Assembly (NCBI RefSeq): GCF_000763385.1
Contig: NZ_JQFA01000002.1
Coordinates: 806,001 to 870,000, forward strand
Source: Leptolyngbya sp. KIOST-1
GTDB lineage: Bacteria; Cyanobacteriota; Cyanobacteriia; Phormidesmidales; Phormidesmidaceae
Reading direction: 5' to 3'
Length of the DNA: 64,000 nt
Below the pieces are notes generated by a model. The model searched no databases. It had not been told where the DNA came from and saw only the letters and a list, made by a program, of their open reading frames with translations. The position numbers were made by a program, and so were the translations under genes. Numbering within the stretch: position 1 is the stretch's first letter; each line of letters opens with the position of its first letter. Shown here piece by piece: positions 8,691 through 17,659 of this stretch.

Positions 8691-8757
8691 CGCTTCACCT
8701 TACCGGGACTCCTAGCCCAAAATCCCTAAGCCTTCGTTAAATTCCTGGGACGGTTAC

Positions 8758-8875
8758 GTTCACTCTGAGACAACCGGCCATCGGCCAGGGCATCTTCGAC
8801 CAACTGTTTGAGCTTAGCCAGATGGGCCTGTTCTTCAGGGGTCAGGTCTTGTTGGTCAGAACGTTCTACTTTCAT
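8758..8875 (-). pseudogene. 5' half of the 79-codon gene interrupted by the IS66 element
   Basis: From the ATG at 8875 the minus strand reads MKVERSDQQDLTPEEQAHLA and reaches ADGRLSQSE before the 8-bp duplication, then runs into the element and stops at 8726. Joining it to 6758-6879 restores an unbroken 79-residue acidic protein. No signal peptide or membrane segment is visible. The family is not recognised; the two acidic helix-turn units resemble TerB- or EF-hand-like repeats only loosely. Confidence 0.75.
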
Positions 8876-8970
8876 GGGTTTTACCTTTTAATTGAATAGC
8901 GGGGACTGTAAACCAGAAAATATTTATTCATCAAGCGATGGATTCTTCAGAACAGTGGCAACTTCTTTCT

Positions 8971-11004
8971 TCAAGCTCCACTCTGAATTGACACCAGCCC
9001 TTCTGCTTGCATGTCTTTGACCACTTTGGCGCGGGTTCTTTGGGTTACCTGCTCCAGAGTATTGCGTAGAAACATCTGCCCGATCGCAGGATTTTCTGCG
9101 GCAATGCGTTCCAGTTCGGCCAGAGCTTCGGTACGGCTTTGCTGGTAGGCCTCCAGACAGGATTGCAGCAAATCATCGGGGATTTTGGCGGCGGTGGCGA
9201 TGTACTGCATCTCTCGGTAAACCTGTTGAGCGGCATAAAGTTGTACGGCATGGTAGGCATACTGGGCGGTGAGGAGATGCGATCGCATATCTTGCAAAGC
9301 CTTACTATTGGGGAAATACCGCTCCGTCAGTCGATAGCGCAGATTTTGTAACCGCAACTCCACCGGGTCAATATAGTTTAGGTCTGGCGGCATGGCTCCC
9401 CGCTTCACCGCATCGGATTTGAGGGCCACCAGCAGGTTCATCTGGTTCAGCACGTTGGGGGCAACCAGACCGGCATCGTAGACCCGGCGATAAAACGCCT
9501 TTTCTGCCGAGAGGGCAATCAACCCAACCAGCTGCTTCACCTGGTTGGGCTCCAGATCTAAGCGCTGAGCTAACTCCCGCAGAGACTGCTGAGACTGCTC
9601 CAAGGTTTGTCGCTGCTCCACTTCCATCTGGTCAATCGGCTCGGCAAACAAGACGTCTGCACCAGCTTTCATGGCGGCCAGATCCTGAAGGGCTTGCTGG
9701 TCGGCCACGATGCGCCCCAGGTGCAGCTTCACCTGCTCTAGAATGGGCGGCTGATCCAGCCCCAGCCCCTGCATCAGGCGGGAGATGGTGGTGCCCGGTA
9801 GGAACAGGGTAAACAGGGCCACGCCCAGGGTGAGCAGCACCATCAGGTCGCGGTTAGGAAACTGGGGATCGAAACTCAGGGCCAGGGCCAGACAGACAGC
9901 CCCCCGCAGACCGCCCCAGTAACTCACCACCTGAAAGGGCCAGCTCACCCGGTTGTGGGGCTGAAACCTATTGATCAGAGGGGTCAGGCCAAAGACTACC
10001 ACCGCCCGCGAGACCAGGATGGCCAGCACCGCTACTCCCAGTTCTGCCAGCAGTGCACCTGCCTCGGTGAGCTGAGACACAATATCAAACCCAGCGGCGG
10101 TAATGCCTACCAGCAAAAAGATCAGGCTATTGGCTAGAAATGCCACGTATTCCCAGAACTCTTTGCCAAAGGCTTTAACGTCGGGGTCGAGATACCTATT
10201 GGCCAGCCAGCCCACCACCAGCCCCGCGCTGACGATGGCAATCACCCCCGACACGCCAAACACCTCTTCCGCCAGCAGGAAAGTGCCGTAGGCAAACACC
10301 AGGGACAGGGTAGACAGCACCAGTCGATTTTCCCGCGCCCACCGCAGGGGAAACTGCCCCAAAAAGCCCAGAACGGCCCCCACGACCAGCCCCCCTGCGA
10401 AGGCCACCAAAAAGCTGAATCCCCCTTGCACCAGGGTATCGCCGCTGAGGGGAGCCCCCGACAGCACCAGGGCCAGAATGATATTGAAGGTGACGATGGC
10501 GGTGGCATCGTTGAACAGGCTTTCGCCTTCCACTAGCACGGAAAGCTGCTTCGGAGCCCCCAGTTCTTTGAACAGGGCAATCACCGCAACGGGGTCGGTG
10601 GCGGAAATTAAGCTGCCAAACAGCAGCGCCTGCCCCAGGGTAAGGGGGGTGCCCCAGGCGACGATGGCCCCCACGATCGCCGTCGAGATCAGCAACCCCG
10701 GCCCCGCCAAGACCAGCACCGGAAGCAAGTTCCGCAGCAGCAGGCGACCGTCCAGGTTGATAGCCGACTCAAAAATTAGGGGCGGTACGAAGACGAACAA
10801 AATCAGATCGTGGGACAGGTTGAAGGTATTCAGTACCGCCAGGGCAGGAAACCAGTCGGCCAGTCCCCCCAGGAGTAGGCCCAGCAGAACCAGTCCCACG
10901 GTGTAGGGGAATTGCACCCGCGTCAAGGTGACGGCGGCCAGACTGGCGAGCAGCAGCAGAATCAGCAGGTCGACCTGGATGGTCAGTAGGGGATTATGCT
11001 CCAT
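8971..11004 (-). CDS. CPA1-family Na+/H+ antiporter
   Basis: This 677-residue protein has about 12 hydrophobic segments in its first 410 residues, followed by a 260-residue helical, charged cytoplasmic tail. The CPA1/NhaP motifs are clear: VPPLIFESAI near residue 74, SATDPVAVIALF with Asp137, and EGESLFNDATAI with the Asn-Asp pair at 165-166. It should exchange Na+ (or K+) for H+ across the plasma membrane in salt or pH homeostasis. The 81-residue membrane protein starting at 11294 on the same strand precedes it by 44 bp and may be co-transcribed. The long tail suggests regulation, but no ligand-binding domain is recognised. Confidence 0.9.
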   Translation of the reverse strand: MEHNPLLTIQVDLLILLLLASLAAVTLTRVQFPYTVGLVLLGLLLGGLADWFPALAVLNTFNLSHDLILFVFVPPLIFESAINLDGRLLLRNLLPVLVLAGPGLLISTAIVGAIVAWGTPLTLGQALLFGSLISATDPVAVIALFKELGAPKQLSVLVEGESLFNDATAIVTFNIILALVLSGAPLSGDTLVQGGFSFLVAFAGGLVVGAVLGFLGQFPLRWARENRLVLSTLSLVFAYGTFLLAEEVFGVSGVIAIVSAGLVVGWLANRYLDPDVKAFGKEFWEYVAFLANSLIFLLVGITAAGFDIVSQLTEAGALLAELGVAVLAILVSRAVVVFGLTPLINRFQPHNRVSWPFQVVSYWGGLRGAVCLALALSFDPQFPNRDLMVLLTLGVALFTLFLPGTTISRLMQGLGLDQPPILEQVKLHLGRIVADQQALQDLAAMKAGADVLFAEPIDQMEVEQRQTLEQSQQSLRELAQRLDLEPNQVKQLVGLIALSAEKAFYRRVYDAGLVAPNVLNQMNLLVALKSDAVKRGAMPPDLNYIDPVELRLQNLRYRLTERYFPNSKALQDMRSHLLTAQYAYHAVQLYAAQQVYREMQYIATAAKIPDDLLQSCLEAYQQSRTEALAELERIAAENPAIGQMFLRNTLEQVTQRTRAKVVKDMQAEGLVSIQSGA

Positions 11005-11048
11005 GGGATTTTCCCTTTAATTTTGCTTTTGGATTTCCCGTAGCGGTA

Positions 11049-11294
11049 CTAGGATTTCCCTGGCGGTCGCTGACTCTCTTCCAGATCGCGCTTAGTCTTC
11101 AACTGGCGCAAGCCCTCCCAGCTCCAGCCGAGGGCAAAGCCGCCCACCCCACCCACGGTCATATAAATCCTGTCCAGATTGCGATAGGCCGGGCTGGTAT
11201 AGGGAGACTCCACCAGCTTGCCGAGCACTAGCCCCAAGCCAATGCCCACCACGGTATTCACCAGACCGGTGTAAAACATTCTGCGCCAGTTCAA
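11049..11294 (-). CDS. Small hypothetical membrane protein
   Basis: The 81-residue protein has two hydrophobic stretches (GLVNTVVGIGLGLVLGKL near residues 10-27 and a glycine-rich segment TVGGVGGFALGW near 46-58) and a charged C-terminal tail. It lies 44 bp upstream of the antiporter gene on the same strand. No family is recognised. Its position between the RND pair and the antiporter suggests a membrane accessory role, which is only an inference. Confidence 0.55.
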   Translation of the reverse strand: MNWRRMFYTGLVNTVVGIGLGLVLGKLVESPYTSPAYRNLDRIYMTVGGVGGFALGWSWEGLRQLKTKRDLEESQRPPGKS

Positions 11295-11300
11295 GATTCA

Positions 11301-11363
11301 CCTCCCCTAGGGTGAGCACCGCCCACCAGCAACCTCCCGTAGGGTGGGCACCGCCCACCAGCA
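11301..11363. repeat. Two-copy direct repeat of about 31 bp between genes
   Basis: CCTCCC-TAGGGTG-GCACCGCCCACCAGCA occurs twice head to tail, at 11301-11331 and 11333-11363. It contains the small inverted pair GGTGGGC/GCCCACC. It fills the gap between the RND permease stop and the small membrane protein and could be a tandem hairpin array. Confidence 0.6.
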
Positions 11364-11376
11364 GTCATAAACAGCT

Positions 11377-14300
11377 TTAAGCCGGATTTTCCCCTTCCTG
11401 AAACGGCTGATGCACGGGCTTTTCTGCCTCTGGATAGACCGGTCCTGTTTCGGGCTCTGGATAGACCAATCCTGTTTCGGGTTCTAGATAGACCAGACCG
11501 GCTTCGGGTATAAACTCGCCATCATCTCCCTTAAAGCCATTGCCAGCGCTGTCGTCATCGCTGGGTGGCGGCGGCGTTTTCGAGCCCAGAAAATGCATTG
11601 CCAGGCTTTTGATCACCACATAGAGCACCGGCACAATCAAGAAGCTGAGCACCGTCGCCACCAGCAGCCCGCCAAACAGGGCGCTGCCGATCGCCCAGCG
11701 GGAGGCAGACCCGGCCCCGGTGGCAATCACCAGCGGGAAGAAACCCACCAGGGAGGAAATTGCCGTCATCAAAATCGGGCGGAACCGTTCCTCGGCGGCT
11801 CGTTGGGCCGACTGCACCAGGGTCAACCCCTCGGCCCGGGACTGGTTGGCAAACTCCACAATTAGAATGGCGTTTTTGCTGGCGAGGCCAATCAGCATCA
11901 CCAGGGCCACCTGCACATACACGTCGTTGTTCAGCCCCCGCAGGGCAATGAACCCCAAGGCACCCAGCATGGCCAGCGGCACCGTCAGCAGAATGATGAT
12001 GGGGTCAATGTAGCTTTCGTACTGGGCAGCCAGGGTAAGGAACACCATGATGATGCCGAATAGGAACACCAGGGCGCCCAGATTTCCGGCGGCCAGTTGC
12101 TCCTTGGCCAGACCAATCCAGTCGCTGCCCAGACCGGGGATCGCGGCCTCTTTAACCGCTGCATCCATTGCCGCGATCGCCTGGCTGCTAGAGTAGCCCT
12201 CGGCTTCCCTAAACTGGAGCCGAATCGAGCGATAGCCATTGAAGTGGGGAATAATCTGCGGCCCGGTGATGGGGCTGATGGTGGCCAGTTGGCCCAGGGG
12301 GATCATCTGCCCGGTGCGCGATCGCACGTATAGATTTTCCAGGTCATCGGGGCTGTTGCGGTAGTCGCCTTGGGCCTGTACAAACACCTTATAGCTGCGG
12401 GTGCCAAGGGTGAAGTCGTTGACATACTGGGACCCCACCGAAGCGCCGATGGTTTGCAACGCCTGCTGGAAATCGACATCGAGCGCTTCGAGCTGGTTGC
12501 GATCAAGATCGATCTGGAGTTGAGGGGTGCCGGTGGTGAATTGGGTACGAGCCGTGCCATTGATGGCAGGCTTTGCGTTGGCTGCCGTCAGGATATCCTG
12601 CGCCGCCCCCAAGAAGTCATCCATCGTCAAGCGGCCACCGCTGCGATCCTGCAACTCCAGTTCTGACTCCCCCGTGGCGCTAAAGCCGGGAATGGGGGGC
12701 GGGTTAAAGGCCACAATGCGCGCCTGCCGATTTTGGAAAAACCGTTGATTGAGCCGTCGGAGAATGCTATTGACATCCTGCCCGGGGCCGGTGCGATCAT
12801 CCCAGTGGGTGAGTTTGGCAAAAAAGAGACCCTGGTTAGGGCCGCTACCCTGCAACCCGGCACCGCTAGCGACAAAATAGGACTCGACTTCGGGAATTTC
12901 CCGCAGGCTGGTTTCCACAAAGCGCATCACCTGATCGGTATAGCTAACCGAGACCCCGTCCGGGCCCTGCACCGTGCCCAGCACAATGCCCTGGTCCTCC
13001 GAGGGCACAAAGCCCCCCGGCACAGCCATAAACATGTAGTAGGTGGCCACCAGACCCGCCACAAACACGGCCATCACCACGTAGCGCAGGCGAATCAGGT
13101 AGGCGACCGCAGCTTTGTACTGGGCAGAAATCCAGGCCAAGGCCTGGTTAAACTTGTCGAAGAACCAGCGCAGGGGGCCCCCAGAGTCGGCATCGGCGGC
13201 CATTTCCGCCTGGGAACGGAGCAAAATAGCTGCCATCGACGGGCTAAAGCTGAGGGCGTTAAAGGTCGAAACCACCACGGAAAAGGCAATAATCAGGGCG
13301 AACTGCTGGTACAACTGCCCCGTCGTCCCCGGAAAAAACGCCACGGGAATAAACACCGCCATCAGCACCAGGGAGGTGGAGACTACCGCCCCGGAAATCT
13401 CCTCCATCACAGCGACAGAGGCCTGTTTGGGAGTCATGCCCTCCGAGATTTTGGTGGTCACCGCCTCCACAATCACGATCGCATCGTCCACCACTAGTCC
13501 CGTAGCCAAAATGAGGCCGAACAGGGTCAGACTGTTGAGGGAGAAGCCAAACGCAAAGGCAAAGGCCAGCGCGCCTATCAGCGCCACCGGAATAGCAACA
13601 GCCGGAATGACGGTGGTGCGCCAGTCTTGCAGAAAGATGAAGATGACCAGAATCACCAAGCCGATCGCCTGGAGCAGGGTAATGAAGACCTCCTGAATCG
13701 ACACCCGAATAAAATCGGTGGTGTCATAGACAATCGAGGAGGTGAGCCCCGGCGGAAAACTCTGGCTCAGGGTTTCCATCTCGGCTGTGATGTTAGCGCC
13801 TACATCGAGGGCATTACTGCCGGGTAGCTGGTAAATGGCAATACCCACCCCAGGCTGACCATTGACCTGGGCGTTGCTGACGTAGTTTTCAGCCCCTAAC
13901 TCCGCATAGCCCACGTCTTTTAGGCGCACGAGGGTGCCGTTGGGTAGGGTTTTGATGACTAAATTCTCAAACTCGGCGGCGCTTTCGAGACGCCCCTGGA
14001 TGCGAATGGGGAGTTCAAAGCTCTGCCCCTCCGGCACCGGCTCCTGGCCAATCGATCCAGCCCCCACAACTACGTTTTGCGATCGCAGCGCATTGCTCAC
14101 ATCCAGCATCGTCAGCTGGCGGGCCGTCAGCTTCTGAGGGTCGAGCCAGAGGCGCATGGCGTTTTGCTTCAGGCCAAACACCGAGACATCCCCCACCCCG
14201 GGCACCCGCTTGAGCACATCGGTGATGTTCAGGTCGACATAGTTGCTGATGAAAATGTCATCGTACTCGCCGTTTTCAGCATAAATGCCTAAAATCAGCA

Positions 14301-14721
14301 AAATACTGCTGGATGACGCTCGGGTAGATACCCCCAGTTGCTGCACCGGGCTGGGCAGTTGGGGCAGGGCCTGGGCCACCCGGTTTTGCACATTCACCTG
14401 GCTGATATTTTTATCCACCCCGGTGGGAAACAGCACCGAAATACTGCTGGTCCCGGCAAAGGTTTGGGAAGCCATGGACTCCATGCCCTCCACTCCGTTA
14501 ATGTTGCGCTCGAGAATAGTGGTGACGGTATTCTCCACGGTTTCCACGTCTGCGCCCGTGTAGGAACTCCGCACCTGAATTTGAGTGGGGGAAATATCCG
14601 GTAGGTAGTTGATCGGCAACAGTGGAATACAAACCGCCCCAACCAGCAGAATCACGATGGTACAGACGGTGGTCAGGACGGGGCGCTTGATGAAATTAGT
14701 GGCGATCGAAAAAAGAGCCAT
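11377..14721 (-). CDS. RND multidrug efflux permease (HAE1/AcrB type)
   Basis: This 1114-residue protein begins MALFSIATNFIKRPVLTT, a typical RND first helix. It has two large periplasmic loops, a helix bundle with the proton-relay motif GLVVDDAIVIVE near residue 410, and the second half-repeat ending around VLYVVIKSLA. It should export lipophilic or drug-like substrates using the proton gradient, together with the adaptor encoded 9 bp upstream and an outer-membrane channel not found here. The C-terminal tail is unusual: after an Asp-rich linker there are three 9-residue units (GLVYLEPET, GLVYPEPET, GPVYPEAEK) encoded by a 27-bp tandem repeat near 11425-11505. Confidence 0.93.
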   Translation of the reverse strand: MALFSIATNFIKRPVLTTVCTIVILLVGAVCIPLLPINYLPDISPTQIQVRSSYTGADVETVENTVTTILERNINGVEGMESMASQTFAGTSSISVLFPTGVDKNISQVNVQNRVAQALPQLPSPVQQLGVSTRASSSSILLILGIYAENGEYDDIFISNYVDLNITDVLKRVPGVGDVSVFGLKQNAMRLWLDPQKLTARQLTMLDVSNALRSQNVVVGAGSIGQEPVPEGQSFELPIRIQGRLESAAEFENLVIKTLPNGTLVRLKDVGYAELGAENYVSNAQVNGQPGVGIAIYQLPGSNALDVGANITAEMETLSQSFPPGLTSSIVYDTTDFIRVSIQEVFITLLQAIGLVILVIFIFLQDWRTTVIPAVAIPVALIGALAFAFAFGFSLNSLTLFGLILATGLVVDDAIVIVEAVTTKISEGMTPKQASVAVMEEISGAVVSTSLVLMAVFIPVAFFPGTTGQLYQQFALIIAFSVVVSTFNALSFSPSMAAILLRSQAEMAADADSGGPLRWFFDKFNQALAWISAQYKAAVAYLIRLRYVVMAVFVAGLVATYYMFMAVPGGFVPSEDQGIVLGTVQGPDGVSVSYTDQVMRFVETSLREIPEVESYFVASGAGLQGSGPNQGLFFAKLTHWDDRTGPGQDVNSILRRLNQRFFQNRQARIVAFNPPPIPGFSATGESELELQDRSGGRLTMDDFLGAAQDILTAANAKPAINGTARTQFTTGTPQLQIDLDRNQLEALDVDFQQALQTIGASVGSQYVNDFTLGTRSYKVFVQAQGDYRNSPDDLENLYVRSRTGQMIPLGQLATISPITGPQIIPHFNGYRSIRLQFREAEGYSSSQAIAAMDAAVKEAAIPGLGSDWIGLAKEQLAAGNLGALVFLFGIIMVFLTLAAQYESYIDPIIILLTVPLAMLGALGFIALRGLNNDVYVQVALVMLIGLASKNAILIVEFANQSRAEGLTLVQSAQRAAEERFRPILMTAISSLVGFFPLVIATGAGSASRWAIGSALFGGLLVATVLSFLIVPVLYVVIKSLAMHFLGSKTPPPPSDDDSAGNGFKGDDGEFIPEAGLVYLEPETGLVYPEPETGPVYPEAEKPVHQPFQEGENPA

Positions 14722-14730
14722 GCTGCCTCC

Positions 14731-15993
14731 CTACAGTCCTGACTGGGGCGCACTGGACTCGGGCGCAATGGCCACACCATCGTTGAGCCGCAAAATGTTA
14801 GATACAGCAATCCGGTCTCCCTGATCGAGACCCGACAGCACCTGGTAGCGATCGCCCTGAATCGCCCCTAAGTCAACGGGCTGAAGGGTGACAAATTCCT
14901 GGCCGTTTTCGTTGGGTTGCTCGGCCACCAAAAACACGAAATCCTTGCCCCCTAACCGCGAGATTGCCGTGGTCGGCACCAAAATTCCCGGTTGAGTTTG
15001 CCAGATAATGCGCGCCGCCACAAACTGACCATCCCGCAAACGCCCCTCCACATTCTGAAACTGGGCTCGGGTTAAAATGCTCTGGGAACTAGCGTTTACC
15101 GTAGGGGCAACAAAGATTAAATTGCCGGTCGCCAATTGCTGTTTGCTGTTGGGATCGAGCAACTCCACCGTCAGCCCCGTTCTGAGTTGGTTGGCCCGTT
15201 CTGGCGGCACCTCAATATTTAAAAATAGACTCTCGACCTGGGCAATTCGAGTGATGGCCTGACCAACGCTGACGAAATCGCCGACGTTGACCGTCAGATT
15301 GTCGAGGACACCAGCCACCGGCGCGACTACATTGCGGAAGCTAACACTGACCTGGGAGGCATCGGCCTGGGCCTGGGCCTGACGAATCTGGGCTTCGGCC
15401 TGCTGGACCGCCACTTCGGCGGCCGCGACCTGCTTGTTGGCGGCAATCAGTTGATTTTGTGAGGCTTCTAGTTTGGACTGGGCTTCATCCAAACGAATTT
15501 GGGCCAGCCCCCCCGCCGCCACTAGTTTTTGGGCCCGGTCCACGTTGGCCCGATCAAAATTTAAGGTGGACTGAACGGTGTCTCGCTGGGCTTTGGCGAT
15601 GTCCAGGGACTTCTGGGCATTATCCCGCTGACCCATGGCTACATCTACTCCAGCGATCGCCCCCTGGAACTGCGGCTCAGCCTGGTCGGGCCGCAGGACT
15701 AGAAGAGACTGACCCGCCGCGACTTCCTGTCCCGGAGTCACCAGGATGCGCTCGATTCGTCCTTGGGTTTCAGTCCGTACCTCGGCGATTTGGGTAGCTT
15801 CGAGTTGGCCCACAAATTCGGTGCTGGTTTTAACGGTGCCGGTCTGGAGGGTTTCCACATCGACGGGTACAACCGGCGCAGCGGCACTGGCTTCGGGCGT
15901 GGGCCGACAGCTAGTGGCCAGCACGGACAGGGATAGCGCTGTCCCCATCAGCAGGGGAGACAGGCGGCTCAGCAGGGGTGTTCTGAGTTCCAT
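14731..15993 (-). CDS. RND efflux periplasmic adaptor (membrane fusion protein)
   Basis: From the ATG at 15993 the protein has a signal segment (LLMGTALSLSVLATSC) with a possible but weak lipoprotein cysteine. It is followed by a biotinyl-lipoyl-like half (GRIERILVTPGQEVAAGQSL), a long Ala/Gln-rich coiled-coil hairpin (about residues 110-215), the second lipoyl half (NVVAPVAGVLDNLTVNVGDF) and beta-barrel segments. This is the AcrA/HlyD-type adaptor layout, about 420 residues. It is read just before the RND permease and surely forms an operon with it. A TTG at 16020 would add nine residues; the ATG better fits a signal peptide. Confidence 0.9.
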   Translation of the reverse strand: MELRTPLLSRLSPLLMGTALSLSVLATSCRPTPEASAAAPVVPVDVETLQTGTVKTSTEFVGQLEATQIAEVRTETQGRIERILVTPGQEVAAGQSLLVLRPDQAEPQFQGAIAGVDVAMGQRDNAQKSLDIAKAQRDTVQSTLNFDRANVDRAQKLVAAGGLAQIRLDEAQSKLEASQNQLIAANKQVAAAEVAVQQAEAQIRQAQAQADASQVSVSFRNVVAPVAGVLDNLTVNVGDFVSVGQAITRIAQVESLFLNIEVPPERANQLRTGLTVELLDPNSKQQLATGNLIFVAPTVNASSQSILTRAQFQNVEGRLRDGQFVAARIIWQTQPGILVPTTAISRLGGKDFVFLVAEQPNENGQEFVTLQPVDLGAIQGDRYQVLSGLDQGDRIAVSNILRLNDGVAIAPESSAPQSGL

Positions 15994-16321
15994 GGGCGTA
16001 CCAAAAAGTCCATCTGTCAAAGGGAGGATTTCCCTGGAGATTATAAGGCCGAGTTAGAGTTTTTTTGGGGTAGTTAAAGATGTTCTAAGTATTTCAAAAA
16101 TCAACGTTCTATGGCCTTGGGTTGTCCAGAAAGGTCTTAGGCCTCTAGGTGCCTTCCCGGTATGCTCCTGATGTCTGAAGGGCTAGAAATGATACCCAGG
16201 AAAAGTGAAAAATTTGTGTAGTGGATTCATGGAATGGGGATCTTTCGAAGGGATTAGAGATGAAATTCCTATCATTAAAGACAGCCAGAAATTGACAACC
16301 TTGAATTCAGGGCAGCCTATG
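15994..16321. other. Intergenic region upstream of the efflux operon
   Basis: This 328-bp gap separates the adaptor start from the end of a small secreted-protein gene on the same strand, so it should hold the efflux promoter. It is AT-richer than its neighbours. No clear repressor palindrome or coding frame was found. Confidence 0.4.
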
Positions 16322-16603
16322 CTAATTAAAAATGGCATCGATCGCTCTTATCCGATTTCTGCCCCGACGAATACCATCGCGAAACTGATCAATATCGTCT
16401 AGGGTGTTGCAGAGATCGGGGTCGCGGTTTCGGTCTGCCCTGCGATCGCAAATATCCCGGCGCACGGTGTCGCGAATGTCATCTCGAATTTCGTCACGGA
16501 TACTGTCACGAATGACATTCCCCAAACTCTCATCGGCCAGGGCCGCTGAATAGATCGTGGGCAGGGTCGCGATCGCGAGGAGTAGGCTGTAAATGGGTTT
16601 CAT
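16322..16603 (-). CDS. Small secreted protein with repeated IRD units
   Basis: From the ATG at 16603 the 93-residue product begins MKPIYSLLLAIATLPTIYSA with a signal-peptide cleavage site near ALA-DE. The mature part is highly charged and built on a short repeat: VIRDSIRDEIRDDIRDTV, then RRDICDRRADRNRD. Two cysteines may form a disulfide. It is the last gene of a minus-strand run of three genes that each encode a signal sequence. The family is not recognised. The in-frame ATG at 16612 is an alternative start. Confidence 0.6.
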   Translation of the reverse strand: MKPIYSLLLAIATLPTIYSAALADESLGNVIRDSIRDEIRDDIRDTVRRDICDRRADRNRDPDLCNTLDDIDQFRDGIRRGRNRIRAIDAIFN

Positions 16604-16612
16604 GGATGGCAT

Positions 16613-17199
16613 TTAAGGAATAAGAGAGAAAGACTCGAAAAAATGCTCGAAGTTGGCCTGGTCGTCATCAATGGCCAGCACCAGGTAAAGGCGATCGCCG
16701 GTAGTGCTGAGGGTTGCAACCAAAAATTGCCCTAATCCCTCGGCCGTCATCAGTCGAGCCGGAAGTCCCTGAAAAGCAATGGCTTCAATGGCCAAGGTTG
16801 TGCTCAATTGCTCATCTTGAATGTCACTGACCACAGCCCTTGCCGCAGCCTCTAACACCTCTTTTTGAGGGAACTCGTAGCGTAGCCTCCGGGGATATCG
16901 GCATAGGCCACCAGGTAGTACTCAAACAAATCAATCTCATCCACCGCTGGCCGCGTCACGGAACGCATATGCCAGCGCAGTTCGTGATTCAGCAGGGTAC
17001 TGGTACCGGTTTGTTCTACGGGAGTTCCTGGCAAATCTACCAGGTAGCGGCCCGAGATAGGAGAAGACGGTTGCCAGGGCAACGCTTGACTATTTTCGGC
17101 GCTTTCCTGTTGGGCCAGAACCGGTTGTTCAGCCCTTGCCGCTGGAAGAAAAGACAGAATAGAACCGAGCAGAAATAGGGTGAACAGGATTGATTTCAT
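16613..17199 (-). pseudogene. Secreted protein gene broken by a frameshift
   Basis: The first part (17199-16852) has a signal peptide (FTLFLLGSILSFLPAARA) and a mature part ending EYYLVAYADIPGGYATSSL. A second frame (16858-16613) reads EAAARAVVSDIQDEQLSTTL and ends DQANFEHFFESFSLIP. The two overlap at a run of five A on the coding strand at about 16862-16866. Adding one A joins them as SSLKKEVLEAAARAVVSD, giving about 195 residues. The break is either real decay, a sequencing error or slippage in the A run. The family is not recognised. Confidence 0.65.
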
Positions 17200-17217
17200 C
17201 TTGGTCAGCAGTAGTAA

Positions 17218-17659
17218 TTAGAGATTTGACCGGAAGTCCTGACTGGCCTCCAGAATGCCATCATTGGAAACCGCAGTAATCAGAAACACACCAAACGGCT
17301 GATCGCAGCTCAAATAGTCCGCATAGACGGCCTGTAGACAGGGTTGAAAGGCCCATTCTGAGATAGCTCATCCTCATCGTAGGTGCCCGCCGCCAACAAA
17401 ATGACCCATTTTTGCCGTGCCCCGGTCTGAATAGAGTTGCCAAAGAGGACTTCAGTTCTGGGCTGCCTTCCCCCATCTGGGCGAAGGCCTCCAGCGCCTT
17501 GACGGGCAAAGAGCGGGAGACAAAACCGTAGTCAAAAAAGATAGTTTCTGCCGCCTTGACTGGAATAGCGATTAGCAGAGACAGCTCAATTCCAACCGCC
17601 AACCCTAAACGATGCTGAATGCGACTAAACAAACTCACGCTCAACCTCTGACGAGACAC
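17218..17659 (-). pseudogene. Decayed secreted-protein gene with a DUF1400-like start
   Basis: From the ATG at 17659 there is a signal sequence (LAVGIELSLLIAIPVKAAE) followed by TIFFDYGFVSRSLPVKALEA, which resembles the N-terminal DUF1400 segment of cyanobacterial lipase-like hydrolases. After ELKSSLATL the sensible reading moves to a second frame (IQTGARQKWVILLAAGTYDE) and then to a third (FQPCLQAVYADYLSCDQPFG) that ends at a TAA at 17218-17220. At least two frameshifts in about 250 bp argue for a pseudogene. It starts a run of three signal-peptide genes. Confidence 0.5.

Larger units (their letters stand above)
6888..8757 (-). mobile_element. IS66-type insertion sequence carrying foreign gene fragments
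   Basis: The 1870-bp element has ends GTAAGCGTCCC (from 6888) and, inverted, GTAACCGTCCC (from 8757), matching at 10 of 11 positions. It is flanked by identical 8-bp repeats GTTCACTC at 6880-6887 and 8758-8765. The GTAA ends and 8-bp duplication are characteristic of the IS66 family. A single transposase frame starts 67 bp inside the right end and has lost part of its C-terminal region. About 580 bp (roughly 7005-7588) of unrelated sequence sit where that region should be. The duplication shows that the outer ends inserted as a unit; the inner foreign DNA may have arrived before or after. Confidence 0.88.
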
